Origin: Dendrocalamus latiflorus
Lineage: Eukaryota > Streptophyta > Magnoliopsida > Poales > Poaceae
Assembly: GCA_017311315.1 (NCBI GenBank)
Contig: CM029642.1
Location: 13,409,624 to 13,473,623 of the forward strand
Length of the DNA: 64,000 nt
Reading direction: 5' to 3'
Part shown: one piece after another, positions 22,717-33,474 of the stretch
Layout of the letters: the number at the start of each line of letters is the position of its first letter
How positions within the stretch are numbered: position 1 is the first letter of the stretch
Notes under the pieces: generated by a model
Databases searched by the model: none
Seen by the model: only the letters and a program-made list of their open reading frames with translations
What the model was told of the DNA's origin: nothing
Translations under genes and position numbers: made by a program

Positions 22717-22974
22717 GGGGTGTTCAGATTTATAATTTTTTTATTATAGTTAATTTATTTTTTATTGTAGCTGTGGTAGCTTATTAGACGTAATTAAATT
22801 TAAAAAGATTAAAAATAAAAAATAGGTTAGCCCATCACTAACAATACGAAGGAATATGAAAAAAAAAGACAAAAAACCAAAAATCAAAAAAAGATACAAT
22901 TAAGAAATAGTAAATTAAAAAAAGCTATAAGCTATCGCTGAAACTATCAAAAGCTATCATTGAAATGAACGGGA
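22717..22974. mobile_element. AT-rich MITE, family H copy 1 (inverted)
   Basis: About 260 bp of AT-rich sequence bounded by GGGGTGTTCAG and GAACGGG. Its interior (GTAATTAAATTTAAAAAG, AAAAAATAGGTTAGCCC) is the reverse complement of the interiors of similar blocks at 56046, 57660 and 58477. A shared family is clear; exact ends are not. Confidence 0.6.
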
Positions 22975-23254
22975 TCAAATCTGTCAGAAACAGACGGGGC
23001 CAAATCTGACATGAGAATCTGATTTTCCTGAGGCGTAGAGACCGATCAGTTTACTGGATCCGCTGGGAGATCTTGTGGCGCAGCTGCATTGAAGGTCTGA
23101 GGCGCCGATCAAACCCCTAGGCTCGCCATGTGGCGTAGAGCTGCATTAAATAATATAATAGTATTTATTTAAAAAATTATAAATGTAAAAGTAACATAAT
23201 CATATTCATGATTGTCTAGAGCAGAGAAGCTGGAGGAGATTCGCGAACAAGGGC

Positions 23255-23700
23255 TTGCCATAGGTGGCCAATGGGTTATGCCGGGTCGACACAGCACGGG
23301 TCCGGCCACGGCACGACCCGTTAAGGCCTGCTTAATAAACGGATCGTGCCGTGTCGGCCCACGGGCCGTGGTGCGAGCCCAGGCACGGCCCGATGCCTGT
23401 GTTCTGCTGGCCCGGGCACGGTTAAGGTTTAACGGGCCGTGTCGGTCCGGTTAGCCCGTTAAGCCGAAAAAAGAGAAAAAAAATAAAAAAATGTAGAAAA
23501 TTAAGAAAAAATTCAGAAAAACTATAGAAAACTGTAGACATTGTTAATTATGAAAATAAATATTTGTAATGACATAATGAGTTTTATTAACTTATTAAAT
23601 TACATGAGATGACTGCCTCATTAAAAACTTTACCAAATAAAAACTCAACTTGAGAAAATCTTGGTAAAGAAAAAAGAGTACAGTCTATAAAGCTCATTAG
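23255..23700. mobile_element. hAT-like transposon terminal fragment
   Basis: Starts near TAGGTGGCCAATGGG and carries a cluster of GGGCCGTG/CACGGCCC subterminal motifs (23280-23465). An A-rich stretch and GCCTCATTAAAAACTTTACC follow. This arrangement resembles grass hAT (Ac-like) elements with GC-rich subterminal repeats. No transposase frame survives. Confidence 0.5.
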
Positions 23701-23899
23701 TGACTACATGTGAAGAAAAATATTGAATCTGTTCTGCCTCTGCCGGCGACGCCACTTAGAGATCATTCTGTTCTGCCTCTGGACTCTGGAGTACGTAGTA
23801 CTGGTACTAGGCAGATGCAGAGCAGTTCGAGACCGACCATGCGTGCTTATCAACCGAATCAGAGCATCCACACGCTGCAGCACAGCACAGTAACTAATA

Positions 23900-24639
23900 A
23901 TGTTCGCGCGGACATGCATGAGTTACATCGTTCATTTATATATAGTACTTAGCTTACATGAAACCATATGCAAAGCTTCAGGTGCTCCGCAAGGGAGAAG
24001 ACAAGTAAGCTTCAGATATTTTGCTTCAACTTACCAGAAACTTCTGATCTGCAGGAAACTTAATTTGCTTCAAGTACCTAGCCATGAATGCAACAAACAG
24101 CTATTAATTAAGCCACAAGAAATACTAGTAACTAACTGGTAGCATTTGTATAACAGGCAGGAGTTGCAGGTTTACAGCACCCAATCAAAGCATGTATATA
24201 GCGCACATTACATTAACAAGTGAAATGTGCGAACAAGCATCGTCGTACTTATTACATGAAGAGACCATGCATAACGGTCCAGAGGAAAGCCCCACAAATA
24301 CAACTCCTTCCGTGAGCATATAGACACAAACCATATGCTCAAGCACACTCGGAAGGCACACATGAAGTCTGAATAACCGCACACGCGCGCAGAGACACAC
24401 CTGGTCACCTGCAGAAGAAGTAACCGCGTGCACACGCAGCTCCAAACACACAAGAAGAATAAATAACCACACACGGTACACACAAACTAAGCATGGGGTT
24501 CCATGATGATGGATGAGAGGAGAGTCTTTCCTTCAGCATGGATCCTTATTCTTCCAGATGATTATATTAACTGAAACCTTGCAACTTGGAATCATGGAGC
24601 CGCATATGTAACACTTCATACTGCTATGCTATAAATCAA
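23900..24639 (-). other. 3' flank/UTR of the first NLR
   Basis: Downstream of the NLR stop (24640-24642). Blocks such as CTGATCTGCAGGAAACTT, CCCAATCAAAGCAT and ACACACCTGG...CCTGCAGAA recur in the 3' flank of the second NLR at 62700-63230. The flank was therefore duplicated together with the gene. Confidence 0.6.
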
Positions 24640-27600
24640 TTATCCATTGAACTTACTGACAATGTAGTTTGGATGATCTTCAACAGCTTGCATCACCTGA
24701 TCTTTAACGGCTTGCATCACCTGATCTGGGACGTTGTCGCCGTTGAACTCGAGCTCCTTCAACTTCGGAAGGTTGTTGATTCCAGAGAGGGACACTATGT
24801 TGGTGAAGGTCCAGACAATCTTCTTAAGCTTAGGAGCTGCTTCTGTTTCAAAGCTGATATCGGTGATGTTGGAGCCGTCAACAACAAGGTACTTCAGATT
24901 TTTGAACCAATTCGCCTTGAATGTGAGCTTGCTCTCAATGTGTAAATTAACGTGAAGGAGCCTGAGACCGTGCAAGTTGGCCAGCTTGGCGAGGGCTTCC
25001 ATATCATCCTGGTTCAGAGAGGTGTTATGTAGAGTTACCTTGGCAAGTTTGTTGCGACCTTTAGCCAACAATGGCAGAAGCCGCCCATACATTGTGATTC
25101 CACTGATGCTTAGGCTTTCAAGAAGCTTGGGAGGGTTTTGTAAGTGTACACTGAGAGCATCTGCAGGTGTGTCAGTAGTAGTAACCCCGCTGCCAGGTGG
25201 AGGTTTGATGATCTCGATTGACAGCGACCTAAGGCACTCATTCAGATCGCTGATCGCTTTGAGCAAATTCTCGAGGTGAGCTTTCCAGTCATGAATGACC
25301 ACACCCAGCTTCCTCAGCTGCCATAGATGGCCAATGTCTCTCAATTTGGAAGCACAATGTTTCGATGCCTGGACATAGGATAGAGCTTCCATGTCTGTCA
25401 TTTTTCCGATATTCTCAGGCACCCGGACAGTGTAAAATGATGCCTTGGCCCTGCTAGCACCGACATCAGTGCTTGTACTACTCTGATCAATCCGACTAGC
25501 CAGCAGACGCTTCAGCTTCAGTAGCATGAGATGCTTTGTGGCAGAGGCGCGCACAGCGGTCTGCCGGATGTCCAATACCTCCAACTGATGGAGCCCGTTT
25601 ATTGCCTTGGGCAGCTCGGTAATACCTGTGTTCCTTAGGCTGAGAAACTTGAGCAGTATTATGGTGTTGCAGACGTTCTTGAGGTATTGCTCGTTGTTTC
25701 TCAAGCATTCACAGCCTTCCAGATCAAGGACTTTCAGTAGCTTCAATTGAGATGATGCACGGGAGGGTTTCTCCAAGAAGTAGGCGATGCTATCCGAGGG
25801 ACGGAGCCGGATGTTGCTGAGAATGGAGAAGTGACGAGCCCAGTTATGTGACAGGCGTGTGTCCGTAATGTGCTCTTTCTTGGCGATTTTGGTGATGAAG
25901 TCATGAACTAGACGATGTAATTTACAGCTCTTGACCTTTCCTGCAGCATCAATGTCACAAGGGTCAACCAGCAATCGGTCGACGAGTGTATCAAAACATC
26001 GCTCGGCCTGACGCACCGAACTTGGCCAGTCTTCTCCAGTTATCAGACCTTCTGCGACCCACCGTCCCACCAAGCTCGACCGCCTGATTTTTTGACCCCG
26101 AGGAAAGATGGCTAGATACAGCAAGCAGGTCTTGTAATCTCTAAGAAGATCGTTGTAGGAGAACTTTATCATCTTGTCACAATTAATGGCCGATGATCCT
26201 CCGAAAACCAGGGTGTCGCTTAACTTGTCCAGTTCTCCTTTGCTCCTGTTAGGATTAGCATACAGAGCACGAACGAACACCTTTATGCAGAATTCATGAA
26301 GCAACTTGCATTTGATGCAGAATTCATTACGCGAATGGCATTTGATGCAGAATTCATCACGCGACTTGCATTTCAACAAGATATCACGGAAGATGTTGGC
26401 GTCGTACTTCTCGTCGTGATTCACACGCCGATCAGTAAGTTGGAGCACTGTATCATGGTAGAATTGAACGTAAGAATAGATGATAAGTTGCTGTTCTTCG
26501 ACTTCTTTCCCCGTTTGATAGCAAAACTCTGCAGCCCCTGTGATATACTTGGTGATCACTACCACTGTACTGCCGGCGGCTAAATCCAACTTGCTCAAAG
26601 CCTCCATGGTCTTCCCCCAATTGTACGCATAGTAGATATTGTGGAGAACAATCAGGGTCCTTTTACCTTGCAGATGCTCTTTAATCTTCCCCGCGGTCTC
26701 TTGCATGATTTGAATCAACAGGTGCTCTTTGATCCTCCCCAGGGTTCCTTTAATCTTCTCCGCAATTTCTTCTTCGGTCGACATTTGGTCCTCGCCTGAT
26801 TGATCCGGGGCTTCCTTGGGTGCCGATTTTTCTTGCTGGGGCGTAAGCAGCTCCGGCGGGATGTGTACTTGAATCTTGAGTGTGATTTCTTTGATAATCT
26901 TCACGATTTGATCCTCGCCCGATTTATCTGAGACTTTCTTCGTCTGCTTGGGCTTGGGAAGCAGCTCCCGCAGGATGTGTACGTACTGGGGATGATGGAG
27001 ACCAATCCAGCACCAGGACCCCTTTTCACCTGCAGGTTCCAGATATTTTTTCATCTTCTCCGCGGTTCCTTCGAGGACCTTCTCCTGGGTTTGATCCTCG
27101 CCGGACTTGCCTGCAGTGGCGTCTTCCTGCAGCAAATCCTGCAAAATATCGCGGAGTACGTCCAAGGGTTCAACCCGGCTACTGTACCCTAATTTATTAC
27201 CAGCTTCCTGCAGATGATCTTTGATCTTATCCTCCATCTTTTTAATCTTATCGTCGATTTCGTCCTCGCCAAAGCCCTTCAGTACCCATTCTGATTCCTG
27301 AGGCAGCAGCTTCCGCAGGATGCATTGGAGAGCTTCCAAGGGTCCTAGCACCCAGTACTCTGGGTGATCTGGGGCTGGGGGGGTGAGAGAGAGAGTGTGC
27401 TCGAACGACAAATGATTCAAAGCTTCAGACAGAATGTCGGATCCGTCCTCTTCATCCGGTGCTGCAATGGCGACGGCTCGGAGTTGGTTGTCCTCCAGGC
27501 GGAGCCAATTAATTAGCTTTTCTGCGCACCTCAAAAAAACGCTAGACTCGGAAAAGGCTAGCTCTCTTCGAGGATCCTCCCTTGCCGCTTGGTCGTCGTC

Positions 27601-28140
27601 GTCTTCTAATCCATGATCTGATCGTTCGAGCGCTGCTACTGCTGCAGCAGCAGGATCGGACGCTCCGGGATCCTGCGTCGACGTCGGCAGAAGCTTTTTG
27701 ACGTCCGCCTTCGCCGGGACCTCGACGCCGTACCTCAGCCGCCGCTCGCCGACCTCGCGCGCCCGGTTCTTGAGCTCGTGTATCTGGGTGGCCACGAGGC
27801 GCTGAGCGAGAAGCTTCTTCACGAACCAAGGAAGCCACCACACGTAACCCAGGAGGCCTCTGGCGCGGTAGACCGACGGATCACGGCGCCGCAGGTAGAT
27901 TTCGATGGAGTTGCTACACTCGCAGGCGAGGTCCCTGACCTGCTTCATCCACGTGCGAACCTGCGCGTTGTGCTCCCCGCCGGGAGGCGTCGTCCTGGCC
28001 AGGTAATGGAGGAAGCTGTTCATGCTCTCCATCTCCTCCCTGATGAACTGCACATCGTTCCGGACGCGTCCTAGCAGCTGCGCCTCGTTGCGGATGACGC
28101 CCAACAGCGTGTGGACGGCTCCCGAGGCGAGCTCAGCCAT
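24640..28140 (-). CDS. CC-NB-ARC-LRR immune receptor (NLR), single exon, divergent NB domain
   Basis: A 1166-residue open frame reads from ATG at 28140 (context GCGATGG) to TAA at 24640-24642. An earlier in-frame ATG at 28266 would add 42 residues; I prefer the later one because it starts the usual Rx_N sequence (MAELASGAVHTLLGVIRNEA). Residues 1-140 are an Rx_N coiled coil (RTWMKQVRDLACECSNSIEI, HELKNRAREVGERRLRYGV). The P-loop position (about 224-237) reads AIAAPDEEDGSDIL and lacks the GKT/S lysine. Kinase-2 is TLIVLHNI instead of LIVLDDI, and RNBS-B is GSTVVVITKY. No GLPLA is seen. RNBS-D-like YKTCLLYLAIFP (about 669) and an MHD-type HRLVHDF (about 742) are kept, then LRRs (LKVLDLEGC, LKFLSLRNTGITELP) run to the end. 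Residues 260-490 hold about four copies of a repeated module. Such proteins normally act in the cytoplasm as pathogen sensors. Loss of the nucleotide-binding lysine suggests a sensor/decoy role with a helper, but that is inference. Confidence 0.85.
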   Translation of the reverse strand: MAELASGAVHTLLGVIRNEAQLLGRVRNDVQFIREEMESMNSFLHYLARTTPPGGEHNAQVRTWMKQVRDLACECSNSIEIYLRRRDPSVYRARGLLGYVWWLPWFVKKLLAQRLVATQIHELKNRAREVGERRLRYGVEVPAKADVKKLLPTSTQDPGASDPAAAAVAALERSDHGLEDDDDQAAREDPRRELAFSESSVFLRCAEKLINWLRLEDNQLRAVAIAAPDEEDGSDILSEALNHLSFEHTLSLTPPAPDHPEYWVLGPLEALQCILRKLLPQESEWVLKGFGEDEIDDKIKKMEDKIKDHLQEAGNKLGYSSRVEPLDVLRDILQDLLQEDATAGKSGEDQTQEKVLEGTAEKMKKYLEPAGEKGSWCWIGLHHPQYVHILRELLPKPKQTKKVSDKSGEDQIVKIIKEITLKIQVHIPPELLTPQQEKSAPKEAPDQSGEDQMSTEEEIAEKIKGTLGRIKEHLLIQIMQETAGKIKEHLQGKRTLIVLHNIYYAYNWGKTMEALSKLDLAAGSTVVVITKYITGAAEFCYQTGKEVEEQQLIIYSYVQFYHDTVLQLTDRRVNHDEKYDANIFRDILLKCKSRDEFCIKCHSRNEFCIKCKLLHEFCIKVFVRALYANPNRSKGELDKLSDTLVFGGSSAINCDKMIKFSYNDLLRDYKTCLLYLAIFPRGQKIRRSSLVGRWVAEGLITGEDWPSSVRQAERCFDTLVDRLLVDPCDIDAAGKVKSCKLHRLVHDFITKIAKKEHITDTRLSHNWARHFSILSNIRLRPSDSIAYFLEKPSRASSQLKLLKVLDLEGCECLRNNEQYLKNVCNTIILLKFLSLRNTGITELPKAINGLHQLEVLDIRQTAVRASATKHLMLLKLKRLLASRIDQSSTSTDVGASRAKASFYTVRVPENIGKMTDMEALSYVQASKHCASKLRDIGHLWQLRKLGVVIHDWKAHLENLLKAISDLNECLRSLSIEIIKPPPGSGVTTTDTPADALSVHLQNPPKLLESLSISGITMYGRLLPLLAKGRNKLAKVTLHNTSLNQDDMEALAKLANLHGLRLLHVNLHIESKLTFKANWFKNLKYLVVDGSNITDISFETEAAPKLKKIVWTFTNIVSLSGINNLPKLKELEFNGDNVPDQVMQAVKDQVMQAVEDHPNYIVSKFNG
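26284..26373 (-). repeat. Three 30-bp tandem repeats within the NLR
   Basis: GATGCAGAATTCAT... recurs every 30 bp, giving three in-frame decapeptides around (R/H)xEFCIKC (residues about 588-621). The repeat keeps the frame and adds a cluster of cysteines. Confidence 0.9.
26671..27363 (-). repeat. Four-fold repeated module inside the NLR NB region
   Basis: Residues about 260-490 of the NLR (numbered from the ATG at 28140). Each unit of roughly 57 residues has a helix like LQCILRKLLP / LRDILQDLLQ / VHILRELLP, a linker with GEDE or KSGEDQ, and a lysine-rich helix like DKIKDHLQEAG / EKMKKYLEPAG / EKIKGTLGRIKEHL. The last copy is more degenerate and runs into GKIKEHLQGKRTLIVLHNI, the kinase-2 strand. 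The unit resembles the stretch that normally joins the P-loop side to kinase-2, amplified in tandem. Confidence 0.75.
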
Positions 28141-28199
28141 CGCTGACACTGATCGCCAACTGTGGCCGTCGCCCCTCCGCCGGCCGGACGACCGGCTGG

Positions 28200-28960
28200 T
28201 GTAGTCTAGCTTAATCACCAGTTGAATTTGTATACAATTCCAACCTAAAATTATAAAAAATTTCATATCATGTACAATCTAGCGATATACAAGTTTGGAA
28301 TAAAAAACAAAGGATAATTATCGATTTGATTTTTTATTAATTCTAAATTAAATTCCCTAAAGGTATAAAATTAAGAATAAAATAAAGTGAAAATTACCAA
28401 TTGTATTAGTATAGAAATCCCAACCTAAAACTGAAAAAAAGCAACATGCCATATAAAATGCAAAAACTTACAAATTGAAAAGAAGCCATCATGTTTACTT
28501 TTAAGGGCTGGTGTTATAATTACATATCAAACAATGAATAATAGAGCTATGTGAAGGTCACAAAGGAGATGCCTGAAGCCTGAGAAATTGTGCAGATTGG
28601 ATGTAGAAGATGTATGCATAAATATGCCGTCTATTACATGGCCCATTCATATAAGCTTTTGACTTTGATTTATGAATAGTAACAACTTGTAGAGAAGTTT
28701 ATAGAAAGAGAGACCCTCGTTTGTGATTTTATCCGATATAAATGAAGCCACAACAGTGTATACTACAATCGACTAGTATGCCTTGCCTTGAAAAGATAAT
28801 TTGTTTGAAAACTAGATATTGTATAAAAGCAGCTTTTAGAAGCCAATATGAATAGGGTAGCCTTTTCACCGAAAAATAAATCCCCTACCTCCATGGCATC
28901 ATAAGGCATGTATTATAGCCTTGAGGAGTTTGCTTACATAAATGCCCCTATCGGGGTCTA
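28200..28960. other. AT-rich upstream region of the NLR with MITE remnant
   Basis: 28200-28480 consists of AT-rich phrases (AATTCCAACCTAAAA, GAATAAAATAAA) that also occur at 46900-47760. 28640-28860 contains GTGATTTTATCCGATATAAA and GAAGCCACAACAGTGTATAC. These match the interior of the MITE at 59510-59737, so a copy of that family lies about 0.5 kb upstream of the NLR start. No clear TATA box is assigned. Confidence 0.5.
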
Positions 28961-29522
28961 CAATTGTAGGGCAAATATGTCTTTTCCTTTGTAACAGTCC
29001 TTTTTGGGCCTGCCACATGGTTAAATGCATAATGAACTTCTTGGTGTAGTGGGCTGATTGGGCCAAGATAGGGGCCACTCCCCCAACAATAGCCTCTCAT
29101 GATAAAGGGCCTCGACTCTGGTGAGCCAAAACCATGCCGCTTGTTCTTTTGCCCCTCTGTCCCTTCGGCTCACTCGATAATTGCCTCTTCGATTTTTGGA
29201 CTTTTGCCACCAATGGCGTTGGCGCACGTGATGACCGCGAGTGAGTTACATGTGGCGATGCTACTACTTACGGTCGTGCAACATTGGTGAATGCACTAGT
29301 TACGGGGTCGTGCACGTCCCCTGGATTCTTGTGCCCGTTGTGCCGATATTAAAGGACCTTTGTCACAATTAGTACTTAGGCGGCATGGCGATTCTGTTTT
29401 TGGCTATTAGCTCCCTCTTTCTCACGCCTGCCTCTTGTTACTTGTGATTTCTTTGGTCATCGTGGTTTGTTCCCTGACATTCTTTTGCCGTTTGCCTCCT
29501 CGGCGCACATTCTTAGCTTGAG

Positions 29523-32260
29523 ATGGATTGTGCAAGTAACCACGGTGGTGAAGATGAGCACTTCGAGGCCACCACCAGCAAGCGATGGAAGGTGCAGGAG
29601 AAGGTCAATGGTGTGTTCGTGAATACACTCGGCCTACCGATCATGATGGACGAGCTGATGGAGTCCCTTGTGTGCGATGACAAGATTTCTTCCCGTGAGC
29701 TTGTTCACCTCCCTGGCGATGATGAGGTTGTCCCGAGGCCACGAGAGGGTGAGACGTTGGTTTTTGTGGCCTACTTCGATGATGGCCTTTGAATCCTCAT
29801 TGCACGCTTCATTGGCAATCTTCTCCACCAGTACAAACTAGAGTTTCAGCAGCTAACATCGAACACCATCGCATGTCACGCCATTTACTCCTGGGTGGCC
29901 CATTTGGAGGGCACCCTTCCTAACGCACTGGTCTTCACATCCCTGCATGACGCATGATGCCAACCGAAGTGCCTAGGCGAGGGTCAGTATTTGAACCTGT
30001 GTAGCATTAGCTTGCAGCTTCTTAGCGCTAGTTTGAAGGCTTTGCTTCGAATTTCACACGGATGATGTGGGAGTATCACTAGTTGTAGCAGTGGTTCTAC
30101 CCCAAGATCAAGCACAACAGTAGCCTTCACTTCCCTAGGCACATCATGGACTTCGTCCAGTTGCCCCGTGTGAAGCTTGACCAGGATGACGAGACACGCA
30201 TCAAGAGGCTCCTCGCAATCGCCCTTCAACTGAGCATGTGAAACTGAGCTAGGGAGTTCTGCATGCTCCGCCTGTTCCTGCTGGCTCGTCGATGGCATGT
30301 GAAGACAGACCCCACTTGGATTGATGTCATCCGGCCTTCACTCGGATTGATTGCATCTGGCCTTTGCTGACAATGATGGCAAAGCCCATAGTTCTGGGTA
30401 AGGTTTTGCCCTTCAACACTAACATCCTTCCTAAGCGGCCCCCCTACCGACCGACCCTAAGCATTTGTAGTTCTTTCCTTAGTGGAGGTGGAGCATGCAT
30501 TGGCTGTGTTCCTAATGCCCTATATCTTCAAGGAGCATAACCTTCGAGCTACGGCCATGTCAGGAGGTTTGCACATCAACTGCATGTGCGAAGCCTTGGG
30601 GATCATCATGCCTGAGCATCCTATCCCTGCTGTGAGTCACAGTTGCTCCCGTGGTGTGAGCAGACATGACGATGAAGACAGACAACATGCGAGTGCTCAC
30701 GCTCGGCCATCACGGCCTTGCCACTGTCGTCGGCTCCTCCTACTCTGGTGGAGACCGACAACAGCCTAGACAAACTTAGCAGGCACAGTGACTCCAAGCA
30801 GAGGAAGAGGATGGGGGCAATGAGGACGATGACAATGTTGATCCACACGTTATAGAAGTCCTTGATTTGAATGTGAACGAAGGAGGCGAGATGATCTGTG
30901 ACACAAGGGGTGGCATGGATGCAGATGAGGACCGACCAGCGAATGGTCCGGGGGTAGCACACCGGACACGTCCAAAGGTTCCACTGTGGATACTTCTTTC
31001 GCAGCCCTGATGGCTTCGCTCCCTCGCATAGCCTGTCTCATCGTCGTTGCCCGGCCATCCTGTGAAGCGTGCGCGGCTGGAGCCTTCCCCTACAGTCCTA
31101 AAGACTAGATTTTGGGTTACAGTGGGCATGTTGGATAAGGATTCTAGCTCCAAGGCTGGAACGCTTCTGCCCCTTCTGGGCGTCGCTGTGGATCCTCCAC
31201 TGATGATGATTCCTTTGGTCAGCACCGTACGCGGTGAAGATGATGCCCCATGCATGCCTCCAGCACACCCACTGTAGGTTTGCACTCTTCTTTCAGTTAC
31301 CGGGACTTTGCGTGCTATTCTCGCTATGCTCCCTCACACTATCACCATCATCAGTGACACCATCTTCTCCAGCGGTAGTCCCACAGTCGTCTGGTGAAGG
31401 CCCCCTTGGGGTGAAGGATGCCTCGTAGACTGGTACCACAGAAGTTGATGTGGAGTGCCAATGGATCTCCCTGGGGGACTTCATCCCCCGGCCAGAAGCA
31501 CTGCGTACCATGCGCACCGCGGCGGACTACGCCAACTTGGCCCTTGATTTGAGGGTCCTTCAGTCGTGCAGCACAGAACTCCTCTTCATGGTGCTTGAAG
31601 CCATTGAGGCCAGGGTATGTTGGACATTCACTTCGGTTTTGTTTTTAATTACTTTATTATATATATATGTATATATATATATGATTTTATTGTTATTTGA
31701 CTCATTTGTACTTTACCCATACCATCCGTTGTCCTTTTGATGGTTTCCTTGGCATGAGAGCTATAGGTGGCAACGCTTCAGGAGTATACGAGCCTGCAAG
31801 AGTAGCTACATGTAGCCCAAGCCAAAGCTGCCACAGCCTGTAAGGCCAAGCAGGATGCCCAGGTAGTGCAGACCGCTGCTCGCTAGGCCGTGGAGGCCTC
31901 AGTCCTTGCCGCGGAGTGTGAGCACTGGATCTGTTTCCTCGAAATAGAGGGCGTGAAAGCCCTGGCTGCCACGGAGATAGTCATTGTTCAGGCCAATGCC
32001 CACACAACAGAGAAGAGGTAGAATGTTCTGCAACAGGTCGCTACTCTCGAGGAGGAAAAGGGTCGCTTGCAGTCAGAGATGGAGAAAGGCCATCGCCTCC
32101 GCAAATAGTCTACCATCTCAGTGTGGGAGGCCATGTAGTCCCTAGAAGCCATGCTAATGGACCTTGTGGTCTAAGTACCCCCACAGTCGCACAAGCTAGA
32201 AAACTTAGTGAGTAGCATCCGACACATATGCAATGCTTTGGTGCTCTCACTAAGGGTGGC
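29523..32260 (+). pseudogene. Antisense ORF relic ('putative gypsy type transposon' family)
   Basis: From the ATG at 29523, the frame reads KWKV-like basic sequence, SRELVHLPGDDEVVPRPREG and ETLVFVAYFDDGL. After a TGA at 29790-29792 the same frame continues with LLHQYKLEFQQLTSNTI and LEGTLPNALVF. This matches my memory of the plant family annotated as putative gypsy-type transposon, which Tat-lineage elements carry antisense to gag-pol. Around 31780-32160, alanine/glutamate-rich heptads (AQAKAATACKAKQDAQ, LEEEKGRLQSEMEKG) look like its C-terminal coiled coil. Many stops make it dead. Confidence 0.6.
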
Positions 32261-33049
32261 TTGAGCATACAACAGCCACTACTCACAGGCTACGACACAT
32301 ATACTTCTCAGGTTGTTGCATGGCTGAGGGTGTCAGCACGTGGATGATCTGGCGGACCCCTGCCTCGACCTCCCCTTGGGCAACACGACGATGATACACA
32401 CCCTTTACTTAATGAGGCGGTCCATCCGCACCTTTCGCGAACACATGTGGGGATACCTGGGTGAGGCTGTGGTGAAGGTGTCACTACGATGTGCACTTGG
32501 CACGGCGACGGAGGTGGGGATGTGGCTCGGAGAGGTGCCACAATGAAACACCCGAGGTGTGGCTGCCGTAGAGACCCCAGGTGTCAATCGACAAGTGTGA
32601 AGCCATCCCATCCCCTCTTCACCACTATCATGGTGTATAGGCCATAGAGCACAGTGGGACATATCCTTGTGCATGTTTGTTTCTTTTGAGACATCGGTGA
32701 ACATCATCGATGCTTGTATCGAAGTACTAATTTTGGGAATTGTATTTATCCTTTTCTTGATTTGCATGTTTGCTTCATTTGGTGTTTTTGGTTACCATGT
32801 CTCGTCTGGGTAAGTGCTCGATGAGGACCAACCCTCCATTACCGACCACCTTCTTTATCGCGATATTCATCACTAGAACTGGGTGGAGTCTTTATGCTTC
32901 TGGGAGAAGTTTTGTCCTCGGCCACGTGTCCGTCCTGATGCTTTTATAAAGATAGAGAGCTCCAATGAGGGTGATTGACCCTTCGCACCCCTGCTATGTT
33001 TAGGTCTGTGTTCCCCCTGTCCTGTCACTCTTCTCCCTTCCTCAAGTAG

Positions 33050-33335
33050 AGTAGAACATGTAAGTTCTTGCATGCTCCATCCCGTACCCTTTGGATGATC
33101 GTCAATGAAGCCAACAGTAGGATGAGTTAGGCCCGTACGTGCTCTGTACTCTACCCTTCGAACGAGCATCGACGAAGTCTGCGGTAGGACACGTTAGGCT
33201 CACATGCGCTTCGTGCCCTACCCTTCAAACGAGCATTGACGAAGTTGATGGTAGGACAAGTTAGGCTCACACACGCTCCGTGCCCCACCCGTCGAATAAG
33301 CATCAATGAAGTCGGCAGTAGGATGAGTGGTTGAA
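33050..33335. repeat. 67-bp tandem repeat, about four units
   Basis: The phrase (A/G)A(C/T)GAAG followed by GGTAGGA... recurs at about 33103, 33171, 33238 and 33305 (period 67-68), with CGTGCCCTACCCTTC-type text in each unit. It lies between the antisense ORF relic and the 47-bp array. Confidence 0.85.
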
Positions 33336-33474
33336 GATATGGGTGTAGGTTAGAGGGTCTCCAACCCCAGATGGCCAAGCGTGGCGGTGGCCACCAAGGA
33401 AGAGGACATTTCTAACAACTCCCGTAGAAGCGTCACTCCCCCCTAAAGAGTGGGCTATGATGCACGAGGTTTCT

